From Deltaproteobacteria bacterium (lineage in GTDB: Bacteria > Desulfobacterota > Desulfobacteria > Desulfobacterales > ETH-SRB1): a stretch of DNA of 64,000 bases. A program made the translations under genes and the position numbers. This document shows, piece by piece, positions 34,396-42,930 of this stretch (its first letter is position 1; every line of letters begins with the position of its first letter). The notes under the pieces were generated by a model. That model ran no database searches and was not told where the DNA came from. It worked only from the letters and a program-made list of their open reading frames with translations. Where the stretch lies: positions 1 through 64,000 of the forward strand of contig JAJSZT010000004.1 in the NCBI GenBank assembly GCA_030272815.1, read 5' to 3'.

Positions 34396-35226
34396 TCAAA
34401 CCCCTTTTAAAACATCTATCATAGTATAGACTTTTCCCTTTTGGCCGTCTTTGACCTTCTTATCCAGATATGAAATAGCATCAAGTGTTCCTTTTGCATA
34501 GACATCCCTGCCGTTGACATTGTGCGAAAAAACAAAGCGCACCGTATTGTCACTTGAAACAAGTGTATAAGTATGCCATCCGTGCCCTCCAAGATATTCT
34601 TCTGGAATACCCCATATATTCTTTTGTACTTCGGGATCGCGTTCTTTTTTAATATCATCTTTAGAAAAAGGTGTTCCTAACTCATTAAAATATCCGATCA
34701 TGGCCTTGGCTGTTCCACTGGTATCTGCTTTTCCCTTCTGGTGGCTTTCCTTGATTTCAAGGGAATACCCTTTAAAAAGATCTGGAAATGTTTTTGCAGC
34801 ATATTCCATCATTGCCTGAAATCCGACGATCTGCTTTGCCATATTTTGTGCTATTACTGCCGGAATGGATGATGAACAAACACTATCTTCAAGGAGTTTC
34901 CTGTCGCCCCCTGTTGTACCCATCACAAAGGGAAGGTTGTGCTTGCAGTAAAACCCGGCGTTGCTGTTTACAGATGAAGGATGAGTATAGTCCACACTGA
35001 TAAAATAACTTTCTTTTTCTTTTATCTCAGTAATTGCTTTTTCAGATTCTTGTGGATGAATAAGACTGATAACCGTAAAATCTAAAGTATATTCCGCTTC
35101 TGTAATTTCGGGTCCGGTAAGCGCATATGGTATAAGTTCAAACATACTATCGTTCATGACATGTTTTGCCACATTCACTGCCATATTGCCGGGAATTCCG
35201 TTTACCATTACTTTTATTCGCTCCAT
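34396..35226 (-). CDS. dapB: 4-hydroxy-tetrahydrodipicolinate reductase, plant type
   Basis: A 276-residue DapB. VNGIPGNMAVNVA (9-21) is the nucleotide-binding loop, FVMGTTGGDR and YSLEIKESHQKGKADTSGTAKA (in two parts) carry the substrate and catalytic residues (SHQ…K…SGT). GHGWHTYTL, HNVNGRDVYAKGTLDA and YTMIDVL resemble the plant DapB2 form rather than E. coli DapB. It acts in lysine/DAP synthesis, probably with a DapL aminotransferase encoded elsewhere (inference). Confidence 0.9.
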   Translation of the reverse strand: MERIKVMVNGIPGNMAVNVAKHVMNDSMFELIPYALTGPEITEAEYTLDFTVISLIHPQESEKAITEIKEKESYFISVDYTHPSSVNSNAGFYCKHNLPFVMGTTGGDRKLLEDSVCSSSIPAVIAQNMAKQIVGFQAMMEYAAKTFPDLFKGYSLEIKESHQKGKADTSGTAKAMIGYFNELGTPFSKDDIKKERDPEVQKNIWGIPEEYLGGHGWHTYTLVSSDNTVRFVFSHNVNGRDVYAKGTLDAISYLDKKVKDGQKGKVYTMIDVLKGV

Positions 35227-35248
35227 TTAACACCTCCAATAATTGTAA

Positions 35249-35334
35249 CTGTTTACGGTTCACGGTTCACAGTTCACAGTTTTTTTAAAAAACTATGCAA
35301 TGACCGAAGCATTTTTTAACCGTGAACGGCTACC
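35249..35334. repeat. Intergenic palindromic repeat, ACCGTGAAC family
   Basis: GTTTACGGTTCACGGTTCAC at the left pairs with AACCGTGAACGGCTACC at the right (35318-35334); core AACTATGCAATGACCGAAGC as at 19920 and 23007. The right end encodes the last five residues and stop of the neighbouring fusion gene. Confidence 0.8.
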
Positions 35335-37049
35335 ATAATTTCTTCTACAACTGCTTTTATGCCCGGAAATTCTGCATCTTCAAAAGCTGAAAGATTATAT
35401 TTCAAAGTTTTTACTGCTGCGGGGATATATTGTTCAAAGTATGTTTTACCACTAACACGTATTAAATTACCAAATGCGCCAAGTATCTGCAGATTTCTTG
35501 TCAGGGAACAATACCTGAAGCAATAGCGGAACTGCTCCTCATTAATCTGAAGAAATTTTGCAAACCCCTTAATGCAGTAATCAACCAGTTGAGCCCGCAA
35601 CTGATAAGGCAAATCCACATATGGATCAATAAGCAGGGATGCAAGATCATACTGAACAGGGCCAATACGTCCGCCCTGGAAATCTATAATATAAAACTTA
35701 TTATCTTTAAACATGATATTTCTGGATTGCAGGTCTCTATGCATAAATCCATTAACTGGAAATTTAAGTGTTTTCTCAGCAAGTAATTCAAATTCATCTT
35801 TAAAATCTTCAAAGGAATAATCCATGCCAAAATAACCTCTTAAAAATGCATCAACAAAGTATCGGCATTCCTTTTCAAGTATAAGATCTTTGCTGTAATA
35901 TGGAGTTTGATATGTCCAGGATATATCAAAACCTTCTGTCCCTGAAGTTGACATCTTTATAAGAACATCAATAACTGTTTTATAATATAAAGCAACTTTC
36001 TCAGGGTCCTTAGTATTTAGGACCAGTTTCTGAAGTTTTACATCGCCCAGATCTTCCAGAAAAACCATACCTGAAAAATTATCGTAAAGATATATCCTGG
36101 GAACAGATATTTCCCTATTATAAAGATGTCGTCCGATCGCTATAAATGAGTCCACCTCGGATGTTGCGCTTTGCGCTCTGATGCCGTGATCAACCATAAT
36201 AAGTTTTCGTAATGGGACATCATATACCTTGCCGTGCAAATACTCCTCTGCTATTACCCTGTACCATTGCCGGCCTGATCCATCCCCCTTGATTCTATCG
36301 CGCCCTATGTTTTTAAAAATAAAATCCGGCCACGCCTGTTTGAATGCCTCGGGTGCTAATTTATCTATAACAGATTCTCTGTAGCTCTCAGGTGTTCCGA
36401 TATCTTTCCAGTAATGTTTTTGTGCAATAAAAGCTTTCAGCCGTTGGCCTGAAAATATTAATTCTCTATACGCATCAATTATGCCGGAAAATAAACCATC
36501 TGGAATAAAATCCAAAATTTTCGGATCAAGAACCTGTATCCCTGTAAAAGCAAGCTTTCTCTCATAACCGATGTTCTCATTGCTTTTCTCTTCATAAAAG
36601 CCTCTAATGAAGTCTTCCTTGCTGATTAATACATTGTTGAATTCTTTGTAATCATGGAGAACAAGGGTGGCGGTATATTTATGATTAAGATGAAAATCAT
36701 AAACATCCCTAAGGTCTATATCTGTAAGAATGTCGCTGTTTATAACCATAAATGGCTGATCATCCCAGAAATCCGCAACATTCTTTATAGCTCCTCCTGT
36801 ACCGAGGAGCAGAGGTTCATAACGGGTAAAAACCGGGATGGAATATTTCCGGCCGGACAGGAAAGAATCTATCTTTTTATACAAGTGATGGGTATTAATA
36901 ATTATGGCTTCGCATCCCGCATTCTGCAGGCTGCGAATAATGGTATCCAGAAGAGGACGTCCTGCAACAGGGAATAAAGGTTTTGGTGTATTTGCAGTAA
37001 AAGGGCGAAGCCGCTTACCAAGACCCGCGGCAAGTATCATTGCTTTCAT
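35316..37049 (-). CDS. MurU-AmgK-like sugar nucleotidyltransferase/kinase fusion
   Basis: A 577-residue two-domain protein. Residues 1-230 form a nucleotidyltransferase: LAAGLGKRLRPFT…PKPL (7-24) is the NTP-binding loop, and INSDI the metal site. Residues about 245-560 form an APH-type kinase with MHRDLQSRN (catalytic loop) and IIDFQGG (metal-binding Asp). In Pseudomonas separate AmgK and MurU phosphorylate MurNAc at C1 and add UMP to give UDP-MurNAc; here both activities seem joined, transferase first. The last five residues (VAVHG) are encoded by repeat DNA. Another sugar substrate is possible. Confidence 0.85.
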   Translation of the reverse strand: MKAMILAAGLGKRLRPFTANTPKPLFPVAGRPLLDTIIRSLQNAGCEAIIINTHHLYKKIDSFLSGRKYSIPVFTRYEPLLLGTGGAIKNVADFWDDQPFMVINSDILTDIDLRDVYDFHLNHKYTATLVLHDYKEFNNVLISKEDFIRGFYEEKSNENIGYERKLAFTGIQVLDPKILDFIPDGLFSGIIDAYRELIFSGQRLKAFIAQKHYWKDIGTPESYRESVIDKLAPEAFKQAWPDFIFKNIGRDRIKGDGSGRQWYRVIAEEYLHGKVYDVPLRKLIMVDHGIRAQSATSEVDSFIAIGRHLYNREISVPRIYLYDNFSGMVFLEDLGDVKLQKLVLNTKDPEKVALYYKTVIDVLIKMSTSGTEGFDISWTYQTPYYSKDLILEKECRYFVDAFLRGYFGMDYSFEDFKDEFELLAEKTLKFPVNGFMHRDLQSRNIMFKDNKFYIIDFQGGRIGPVQYDLASLLIDPYVDLPYQLRAQLVDYCIKGFAKFLQINEEQFRYCFRYCSLTRNLQILGAFGNLIRVSGKTYFEQYIPAAVKTLKYNLSAFEDAEFPGIKAVVEEIMVAVHG

Positions 37050-37387
37050 CGTAATACCTTACTGACCACTACCGCCCTCCGCTATCTACTGCTCCCTGAC
37101 CACTGTCCAATAAGCGCTAAGTTATTTTGTAAACGTTCACAGGTTGCATTTATGCCATACTGAGTTGTTTTGAAAGATGAACGTCCAACATATTAAAAGA
37201 TGAACGTCCAACATCGAACATTGAACGTCGAATTTTGAATAAGAAATTCTGCCAATTTATAAACTGGCGGAGCAAAGCGATTTCATTATTCGATGTTCGA
37301 TGTTGGACGTTCGATGTTCGATGTTCATTTTTTTCAGTCCCTCCTGCCCCTGATCCATAGTCCCTGCCCCCCGACCCCTGATCCCTG
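37050..37387. repeat. Intergenic with 130-bp palindromic repeat, copy 2
   Basis: 338 bases between plsB and the fusion gene. About 37189-37327 repeats 34228-34356; an extra partial start (GATGAACGTCCAACAT) lies at 37169-37184. CCCTGATCC-type words follow at 37345-37386. No gene seen. Confidence 0.8.
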
Positions 37388-40012
37388 CTATTGTGGCAGA
37401 TAACTCATGTATTTTTTTATAGTATCATCATAGAGTTTAATTTTATCATGATCATCTGAACTTTTTACTCCATGAGAAACAAAATAATCTACAGCATTCT
37501 GAAAATTGATTTTGGAAAGAGCTTCTTTTCTTTCAATTTCCTTTCTTTTATACATGCGATTTCCTATTGACTGGACTTTTTTCAGGCGGTCTTTTGTATT
37601 AATAAATTCTTTTGGATACCGCATGAAAAAGTTTAATACAACAAAATATGATTCAAAATAGGGTTTAAGAAAACAGGAAAAAAGTTTAAGCTTTCTATAA
37701 CCTGCGGATGTGATGTTGTATGTATCAGGCAGAGTTGAATGAGGCATTAGAATGGCATCATCAATAAATATTTTGATGTTTTTACGAACAAAATAATCCT
37801 GTGTCTTATCAACATCATAAGAAAATTCATTTTTAAAAAATTCCTGAAGAAAGGTATAGCCGGAAATAATATCGGATGTTGAGAATTGAAAAGCGTCTTT
37901 TTCCAGGATTGCCAAAGCAGTAAAAGCCGCCGGGATAAAAAAGGAAATACAATTATTCTTGTAATATTCTAAAACCGGTCTTTTGCTTTCATTAACTTTA
38001 AATATAACATCGGAGGATTGGCTTTTCTTATCTTTCTTTGGAATTTTTTCTATAAATTTTCTATGGGTGTAGTGTTCCAGGGCTCTTTCGAAAGCTCTGG
38101 CCTGATCAAGCACAAGAGTATCAGCCATCTTGGCATTTTTTGAAAACAGGTAGGTCATATATATTTCCATTTCAGATATCAAATAATTATAAGTAAAACT
38201 TTTTTTGGGGCAGTTAAGAATAGCGCTTGCAACAAGAGCATATGGGGTTACAAGTGAGACATTGTCTATTGCATTTATGATTCTATGTCCCAAATTACGG
38301 ATAAAAACATTCTGCTCTTTTGACGACATATCCTGAATTTTAGAACCATATTCTGATAAAAGCTCCTTTAACGACATAGGTTCATGGAACTTAATGTAAA
38401 TTCTTCCATATCTTTTCTTTAGCAGTCTTCCTGCCTTTATTACCTGAAGGAGGCTCTCAGGCTCTTTTTGACCTCCCTCAATTTCATTTAAATAAGCAGT
38501 TTCCTCCAGTACCCTGTCATATCCAATAAATATTGGTACAAATATCATATCCTCACAGGATTCGTTTTTATAAGCATTTAGAAGCATGGAGAGTAATCCA
38601 AGCTTTGGCATGATTAACTTGCCTGTTCGACTTCTGCCCCCTTCTATGAACATTTCGATATTGAAACCTTCCTCAAGAAGCTTGTTTATATATTCCGCAA
38701 AAACTTTTGAATAAAGTACAGCCCCCCTGAAAGTTCTTCTTATGAAAAAAGCGCCGCCGCGTCTGAATAATGGCCCAAGGGGCCAGAAAGAAAGATTTTT
38801 CCCGGCAGCGATATGGGGACATGGCATATTATTATTAAGTAATGTATACGATAAAATCAGATAATCTATATGGCTTTTATGGCAGGGGACCAGAATTAAC
38901 GGCCCTTTTTTAGACATGTTTTTTACTCTGTTAAGCACATCATTATTGACCGTTACACCTTCAAACATGGTGTTTACAACCCATTTAACAACAACTGCGG
39001 CCATTCTTATTACTGCTATATTATACTTGGCGGCTATTTCGTCAAGATACACATCCGCCTCTTTATGTACTTTTTGGATTGGGATGTCGCGCTTTTTTGA
39101 ATGGTTGTACATGAATTTTTGAAGCCTGTTATTTGTCAGGACATTTTCTTTCAGTTCTTCTCTTGATTTAAGAATCGGCCCGACGATGCTTCTTCTATGT
39201 TGATTAATCTGAACTAAAAGATAGCGCCTTAATTGAAGTGACTGGTGTTCTATGCTTTGATAACGGTTTTCAGTAAGCTCTAAAAATTCTTTAAGATTAA
39301 CCGGCTCTGATATTTCCACAAAAATATTGCCCGGATTTTTGAATAAAGTTACAATACGTCTTATTTTTCCCGGCCTTTCTTGCGTGCCGAACAGAATATC
39401 AATTATATTCGGAGTAGACCGGTGTGGGTTTGTGCTGAAAAACATTAATTGAGGAACAATAAAAATCGGACGCTTTATTGATTTCTGAATTTCTATAAGA
39501 TAGCGGATCGGATCTGCTTTTTCTTTTACAAATCTGCGATAGAAACCTCTTTTTTCAACCAGAGATAATAATCCCGAACGTCTCTTAATCAGCTCGTGTT
39601 TGATATATCCGCTTTTATAAGCATTGGGCGGCCAGGCTTTATTATAAAAAATATAATCAAGATATGCTAAAATAATCCTAAATATTCGTGATACCGGCTG
39701 CCAGATAACTACTCTGTAATCCAGCCCTATTTCGGGAACAGGTAGCCCTTCCTGTCTATATCGTGTATGATAAAATAAATATTTAAAATAACTTTTATGT
39801 TTGGTAGCATAAATAATTATACTTTCTTTTGGAATCTTCCGGATAACTGAGGTCTGCTCCTTATCAAGCTTTACCCCGGAAAAGAAGAGCTTCAAAATCC
39901 ATGAAGAAAAAAAGCCTATATTAACCGGAAGATAGCAAAGAAAGTGATTATATGTCCTTTTAAGAAAGTTGTCGATCCAACCCCTTAATTTCTGTTTTAT
40001 TAATCTTGTCAT
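37388..40012 (-). CDS. plsB: Glycerol-3-phosphate O-acyltransferase PlsB
   Basis: An 874-residue PlsB-type acyltransferase. The HxxxxD motif is in LVPCHKSHIDYLIL (block I), then FFIRRTFRG (block II), MFIEGGRSRTGK (block III) and FVPIFIGYDRV (block IV), around residues 375-495. It puts the first acyl chain on glycerol-3-phosphate at the inner membrane. The N-terminal ~330 residues contain a second, degenerate acyltransferase-like stretch. Length is near the E. coli 807. Confidence 0.92.
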   Translation of the reverse strand: MTRLIKQKLRGWIDNFLKRTYNHFLCYLPVNIGFFSSWILKLFFSGVKLDKEQTSVIRKIPKESIIIYATKHKSYFKYLFYHTRYRQEGLPVPEIGLDYRVVIWQPVSRIFRIILAYLDYIFYNKAWPPNAYKSGYIKHELIKRRSGLLSLVEKRGFYRRFVKEKADPIRYLIEIQKSIKRPIFIVPQLMFFSTNPHRSTPNIIDILFGTQERPGKIRRIVTLFKNPGNIFVEISEPVNLKEFLELTENRYQSIEHQSLQLRRYLLVQINQHRRSIVGPILKSREELKENVLTNNRLQKFMYNHSKKRDIPIQKVHKEADVYLDEIAAKYNIAVIRMAAVVVKWVVNTMFEGVTVNNDVLNRVKNMSKKGPLILVPCHKSHIDYLILSYTLLNNNMPCPHIAAGKNLSFWPLGPLFRRGGAFFIRRTFRGAVLYSKVFAEYINKLLEEGFNIEMFIEGGRSRTGKLIMPKLGLLSMLLNAYKNESCEDMIFVPIFIGYDRVLEETAYLNEIEGGQKEPESLLQVIKAGRLLKKRYGRIYIKFHEPMSLKELLSEYGSKIQDMSSKEQNVFIRNLGHRIINAIDNVSLVTPYALVASAILNCPKKSFTYNYLISEMEIYMTYLFSKNAKMADTLVLDQARAFERALEHYTHRKFIEKIPKKDKKSQSSDVIFKVNESKRPVLEYYKNNCISFFIPAAFTALAILEKDAFQFSTSDIISGYTFLQEFFKNEFSYDVDKTQDYFVRKNIKIFIDDAILMPHSTLPDTYNITSAGYRKLKLFSCFLKPYFESYFVVLNFFMRYPKEFINTKDRLKKVQSIGNRMYKRKEIERKEALSKINFQNAVDYFVSHGVKSSDDHDKIKLYDDTIKKYMSYLPQ

Positions 40013-40332
40013 AATATTAGTTGGTTATTTGTGAAGTAATTTGAATTATATTTTCAGAAATGTAAAAATTATCAAATATAAAATTTGAATGCAATATTAA
40101 AAACTATAACTCAAAAGGTAAACGCATCGGGCATAAAATTTTTAGCTTGCGTTACAGACTTTGTTGTGTTATTTCAGAAAAACTTGATTCGCTTAATGCT
40201 ATCATATGTATCTACACGATATTCTTTATAATTATACAAATCAATTAACAGGCTTATTAAAATAGTACATGTAATTTACTATTGAAAATCTTAAATATCA
40301 AAAGGAATCAATTTAAAGGAGGGTGAATTTTT
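40013..40332. other. Intergenic, no gene seen
   Basis: 320 AT-rich bases between divergent plsB and the 91-residue gene; it must hold both promoters. AAAGGAGG (40316-40323) is the ribosome site of the latter. No repeat or RNA gene recognised. Confidence 0.5.
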
Positions 40333-40608
40333 ATGAAAACTTTAATTGGCGGGGCCATCGGAGCTGTTCTGGGTCTTATTGGCATTTCAATATGGTGGAA
40401 ACCTTTTTTGCAGCTTTTAGCCGGTGCTATCCCAGTGATGCTTCTACTTGGAGGCGGTTTGGCTCTTTACCTGGGCTTTGATGAGCTGAAAGATACCTGG
40501 AAAAAAGATGAGACAGCCCCTGCTTCAACTGCGACTGGGGATGTAGAAAAATATAAAAAAGAAATTGATGAACTGAAAGGTGAAATTGAAAAATTAAAAT
40601 CAGCCTAA
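40333..40608 (+). CDS. Small membrane protein with coiled-coil tail
   Basis: A 91-residue protein I do not recognise. Two hydrophobic segments (about 3-23 and 28-48, rich in Gly/Leu/Ile) are followed by a charged tail with heptad-like repeats (VEKYKKEIDELKGEIEKLKSA). AAAGGAGGG lies 9 bases before the ATG, and a strong terminator lies 200 bases beyond, so it is likely expressed alone. Function unknown; a small inner-membrane protein with a cytoplasmic coiled coil is all that can be said. Confidence 0.75.
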   Translation: MKTLIGGAIGAVLGLIGISIWWKPFLQLLAGAIPVMLLLGGGLALYLGFDELKDTWKKDETAPASTATGDVEKYKKEIDELKGEIEKLKSA

Positions 40609-40631
40609 TCATAATCTGAATAACTTCAAAT

Positions 40632-40807
40632 TGAGACCTTTGAAAAATGCTCAATTTTGTTCAAGTTCAAGGAAGGCGAAAATTTTAAATGCAGGAATAC
40701 ATTGAGTATTTCGAGGCTTAAAATTTGAGTCTGACGCTGGCACGAAGTGACACGAAGTGAAGCATCAGCGCTAATTGGGCAAAAGGGGGCGTTTTGCAAA
40801 GGTCTCA
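40632..40807. mobile_element. MITE-like element A, copy 2 (176 bp)
   Basis: Ends TGAGACCTTTGAAAAATG and TTTTGCAAAGGTCTCA are inverted repeats; flanked by a 3-bp duplication AAT (40629-40631, 40808-40810). It differs from copy 1 (11818-11961) mainly by about 32 extra interior bases with a doubled ACACGAAGTG-like word. Confidence 0.85.
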
Positions 40808-40812
40808 AATTA

Positions 40813-40850
40813 AGAGCCCTGCTTAAAATTAGGCAGGGCTCTATAGATTT
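40813..40850. terminator. Bidirectional hairpin terminator
   Basis: AGAGCCCTGC (40813-40822) pairs perfectly with GCAGGGCTCT (40833-40842). On the plus strand ATAGATTTTTT follows; on the minus strand the T-run is weaker. It overlaps the rnhA stop codon by 2 bases and would end both the small membrane gene and rnhA transcripts. Confidence 0.8.
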
Positions 40851-41512
40851 TTTGTTACTGCTGATGTAGCAAGATAATTTGCTCTTTCGTTTCCATCAAT
40901 ACCCGCATGTCCTTTCACCTTGTGGAACTTCAGCTTCCTGAATTTTGAAATAATCTTCTTAATTGATTTTATTAATTCCGCATTCTTCTTTGCTTTCCAT
41001 CCAAGAGTAAGGACTCCGCAAGCATAGGAACTATCTGTAAAAATTTTTACCGGAAGATCGGTTCTTTTTAATTCCAGCAAAGCTACTCGAATAGCCTCAA
41101 GCTCAGCAATATTGTTGGTTGCAACACCTATATGTTTTGATATCTCCTTTTCATGGCTTCCATAAAGCAACAAAATACCTATCCCTGAAGGGCCGGGGTT
41201 GCCGGAAGATGCCCCGTCTGTGTAGATGCAGATCATATCCTGCTCTTCCGGAGGTTGTTTTTCTAATTTCAATGCCTTTTTTTTACTTGTTTTAGCCGGA
41301 TTTTTTTTATTAGAAACTTTTTTATTATCCTCCCGTGGATCAATGGGTTTAACGTTGTCTTTATTCACCCAGTACTCATAATCCTGCTCAAGCTGATACT
41401 TGATTAACACTTTGCCATTTTTAACAATAGGCCGCCCGTTATTGTCAGTATTCAGCCAGACCTTGTTTTTTCTGAACTTCATACGTTTCCAGCCTGTTTT
41501 TTCTTTTTCCAA
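40841..41512 (-). CDS. rnhA: Ribonuclease HI with N-terminal extension
   Basis: A 223-residue protein whose C-terminal part (about 93-220) is RNase HI. Catalytic Asp99 (YTDG), Glu137 (NNIAELEA) and Asp160 (FTDSSYA) are present, as is His202 in VKGHAG. The fourth acidic position is Asn212 (NERAN) instead of Asp; in E. coli the same D134N change is tolerated. Residues 1-90 form a basic extension with a WLNTDNNGRPIVKNGK segment that I do not recognise. It removes RNA from RNA:DNA hybrids. Confidence 0.9.
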   Translation of the reverse strand: MEKEKTGWKRMKFRKNKVWLNTDNNGRPIVKNGKVLIKYQLEQDYEYWVNKDNVKPIDPREDNKKVSNKKNPAKTSKKKALKLEKQPPEEQDMICIYTDGASSGNPGPSGIGILLLYGSHEKEISKHIGVATNNIAELEAIRVALLELKRTDLPVKIFTDSSYACGVLTLGWKAKKNAELIKSIKKIISKFRKLKFHKVKGHAGIDGNERANYLATSAVTKNL

Positions 41513-41623
41513 AACAAAGTCTCCTGTATTTATAACTGTCGTCAGGGATCAGGTGTCAGTAAAACAATTAGGTAATAATATAGGTATTATATAAATTTGA
41601 AATAGCGCTCTTCGGACAAGCTC

Positions 41624-42802
41624 TCAGCTCTTATAAAGATGGAACATTTTACTTATTTCAATAAACTCAGTTAGATCATCTTGCCAGTATCTTGCTATTT
41701 CATCTATATCGTCATTTTTTTCTATGCGCCGCCGTATTTCCTTGTCTCCAATTATAAGGTCTATGGGAAGACTTTTATATTCATACTCATAAGGAGGCTG
41801 TTTCCACTCGAACTCACCTTTGTGATGGAAACAGACCGACTTGAGCAATTTAATGGAGGTAATATATGGATTAAATTTATTCGGATCGGTTATGTGAACT
41901 TGAAATCCTCTGCATAGAGTTCCCTTCCACTTGTTTGACGTAGGCTCAAATACATTATATCTGAGTATTGCTCCCTCCAATTTGCTGCCCCCAATGTCGG
42001 AAAGAACTTTTTCAGTATCAATAAAAGGAGCGCCAAAAACCTCAAAAGGCTGGGTTGTTCCCCGCCCCTCAGAAACATTTGTGCCTTCCCAAAGCACCTG
42101 GCCAGGATAAACCATTGCAGTCATAGTGGTTGGAAGATTTGGTGATGGAGGAATCCAGGGAAGACCTGTATCATTAAAATACATATTCCTGTCCCAGCCT
42201 TTCATTTTTACAATTTCAAGATCGCAACCTTTTCCATAGTAATTATTGAATAAAAGAGAAAGCTCACCCATTGTCATCCCATGACGCATAGGAATAGGAA
42301 AACGCCCTACAAATGAGTTGCATTCTGACGACAGGCAGTTGCCTTCTACCACGGAGCCGCAGACAGGATTAGGACGGTCAAGAACTACTACTTTTTTGCC
42401 GAATTTTTTTGCGGCTTCAAGACAGTAGGACATTGTATAAATGAAAGTATAAACACGGGTTCCGACATCCTGCAGGTCAATAATAAGCACATCAATGGGA
42501 TCAAACATTTCTTTTAAGGGTATTCGAGTTTGGCCGTAAAGGCTGAAAACAGGAATCTTTAATACCGAATCAATCATATCTTCTGACTCAATCATGTTAT
42601 CCTGTTTTTCAGCAAAAAAACCGTGCTGCGGTGAGTACAGCGCTTTAAGTTGTCCCGAGAATTTCTTATTAATCAATCCGCGAGCATGGCGAAAATTCCT
42701 GTCAACTGAAGCAGGATTGCTTAATAAACCCAGACGGCAGCCCAATATCCATTTTGGGGGGGACTCAATAAGCCTTTCAAGACCTGTTTGAACTCGCAAC
42801 AT
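41624..42802 (-). CDS. DUF1343 exo-beta-N-acetylmuramidase-like (NamZ)
   Basis: A 392-residue DUF1343 protein. GLLSNPASVD, LYSPQHGFF, DVLIIDLQDVGTRVYTFIYTM and VLDRPNP are family segments; the Bacillus member NamZ removes MurNAc from peptidoglycan ends. No signal peptide is visible, so it may act in the cytoplasm on imported fragments. Together with the MurU-AmgK-like fusion 5 kb away it could feed a MurNAc salvage route (inference). Confidence 0.88.
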   Translation of the reverse strand: MLRVQTGLERLIESPPKWILGCRLGLLSNPASVDRNFRHARGLINKKFSGQLKALYSPQHGFFAEKQDNMIESEDMIDSVLKIPVFSLYGQTRIPLKEMFDPIDVLIIDLQDVGTRVYTFIYTMSYCLEAAKKFGKKVVVLDRPNPVCGSVVEGNCLSSECNSFVGRFPIPMRHGMTMGELSLLFNNYYGKGCDLEIVKMKGWDRNMYFNDTGLPWIPPSPNLPTTMTAMVYPGQVLWEGTNVSEGRGTTQPFEVFGAPFIDTEKVLSDIGGSKLEGAILRYNVFEPTSNKWKGTLCRGFQVHITDPNKFNPYITSIKLLKSVCFHHKGEFEWKQPPYEYEYKSLPIDLIIGDKEIRRRIEKNDDIDEIARYWQDDLTEFIEISKMFHLYKS

Positions 42803-42840
42803 AACTTTCCACTATAGCAGTTCTAAAAAAATATGATAAT

Positions 42841-42930
42841 AGTTTACAGTTTACGGTTGGCTACTTTGTGCTTTTCAATCTTCATCGCTCTCTAACCGTG
42901 AACCGTGGAACTTTGAACCTGAGTAGTTAC
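42841..42930. repeat. Intergenic palindromic repeat, ACCGTGAAC family
   Basis: AGTTTACAGTTTACGGTTGG and TAACCGTGAACCGTGGAAC form the arms; it ends in CCTGAGTAGTTAC (42918-42930), whose bases supply the TAA stop of rlmD. Confidence 0.75.
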
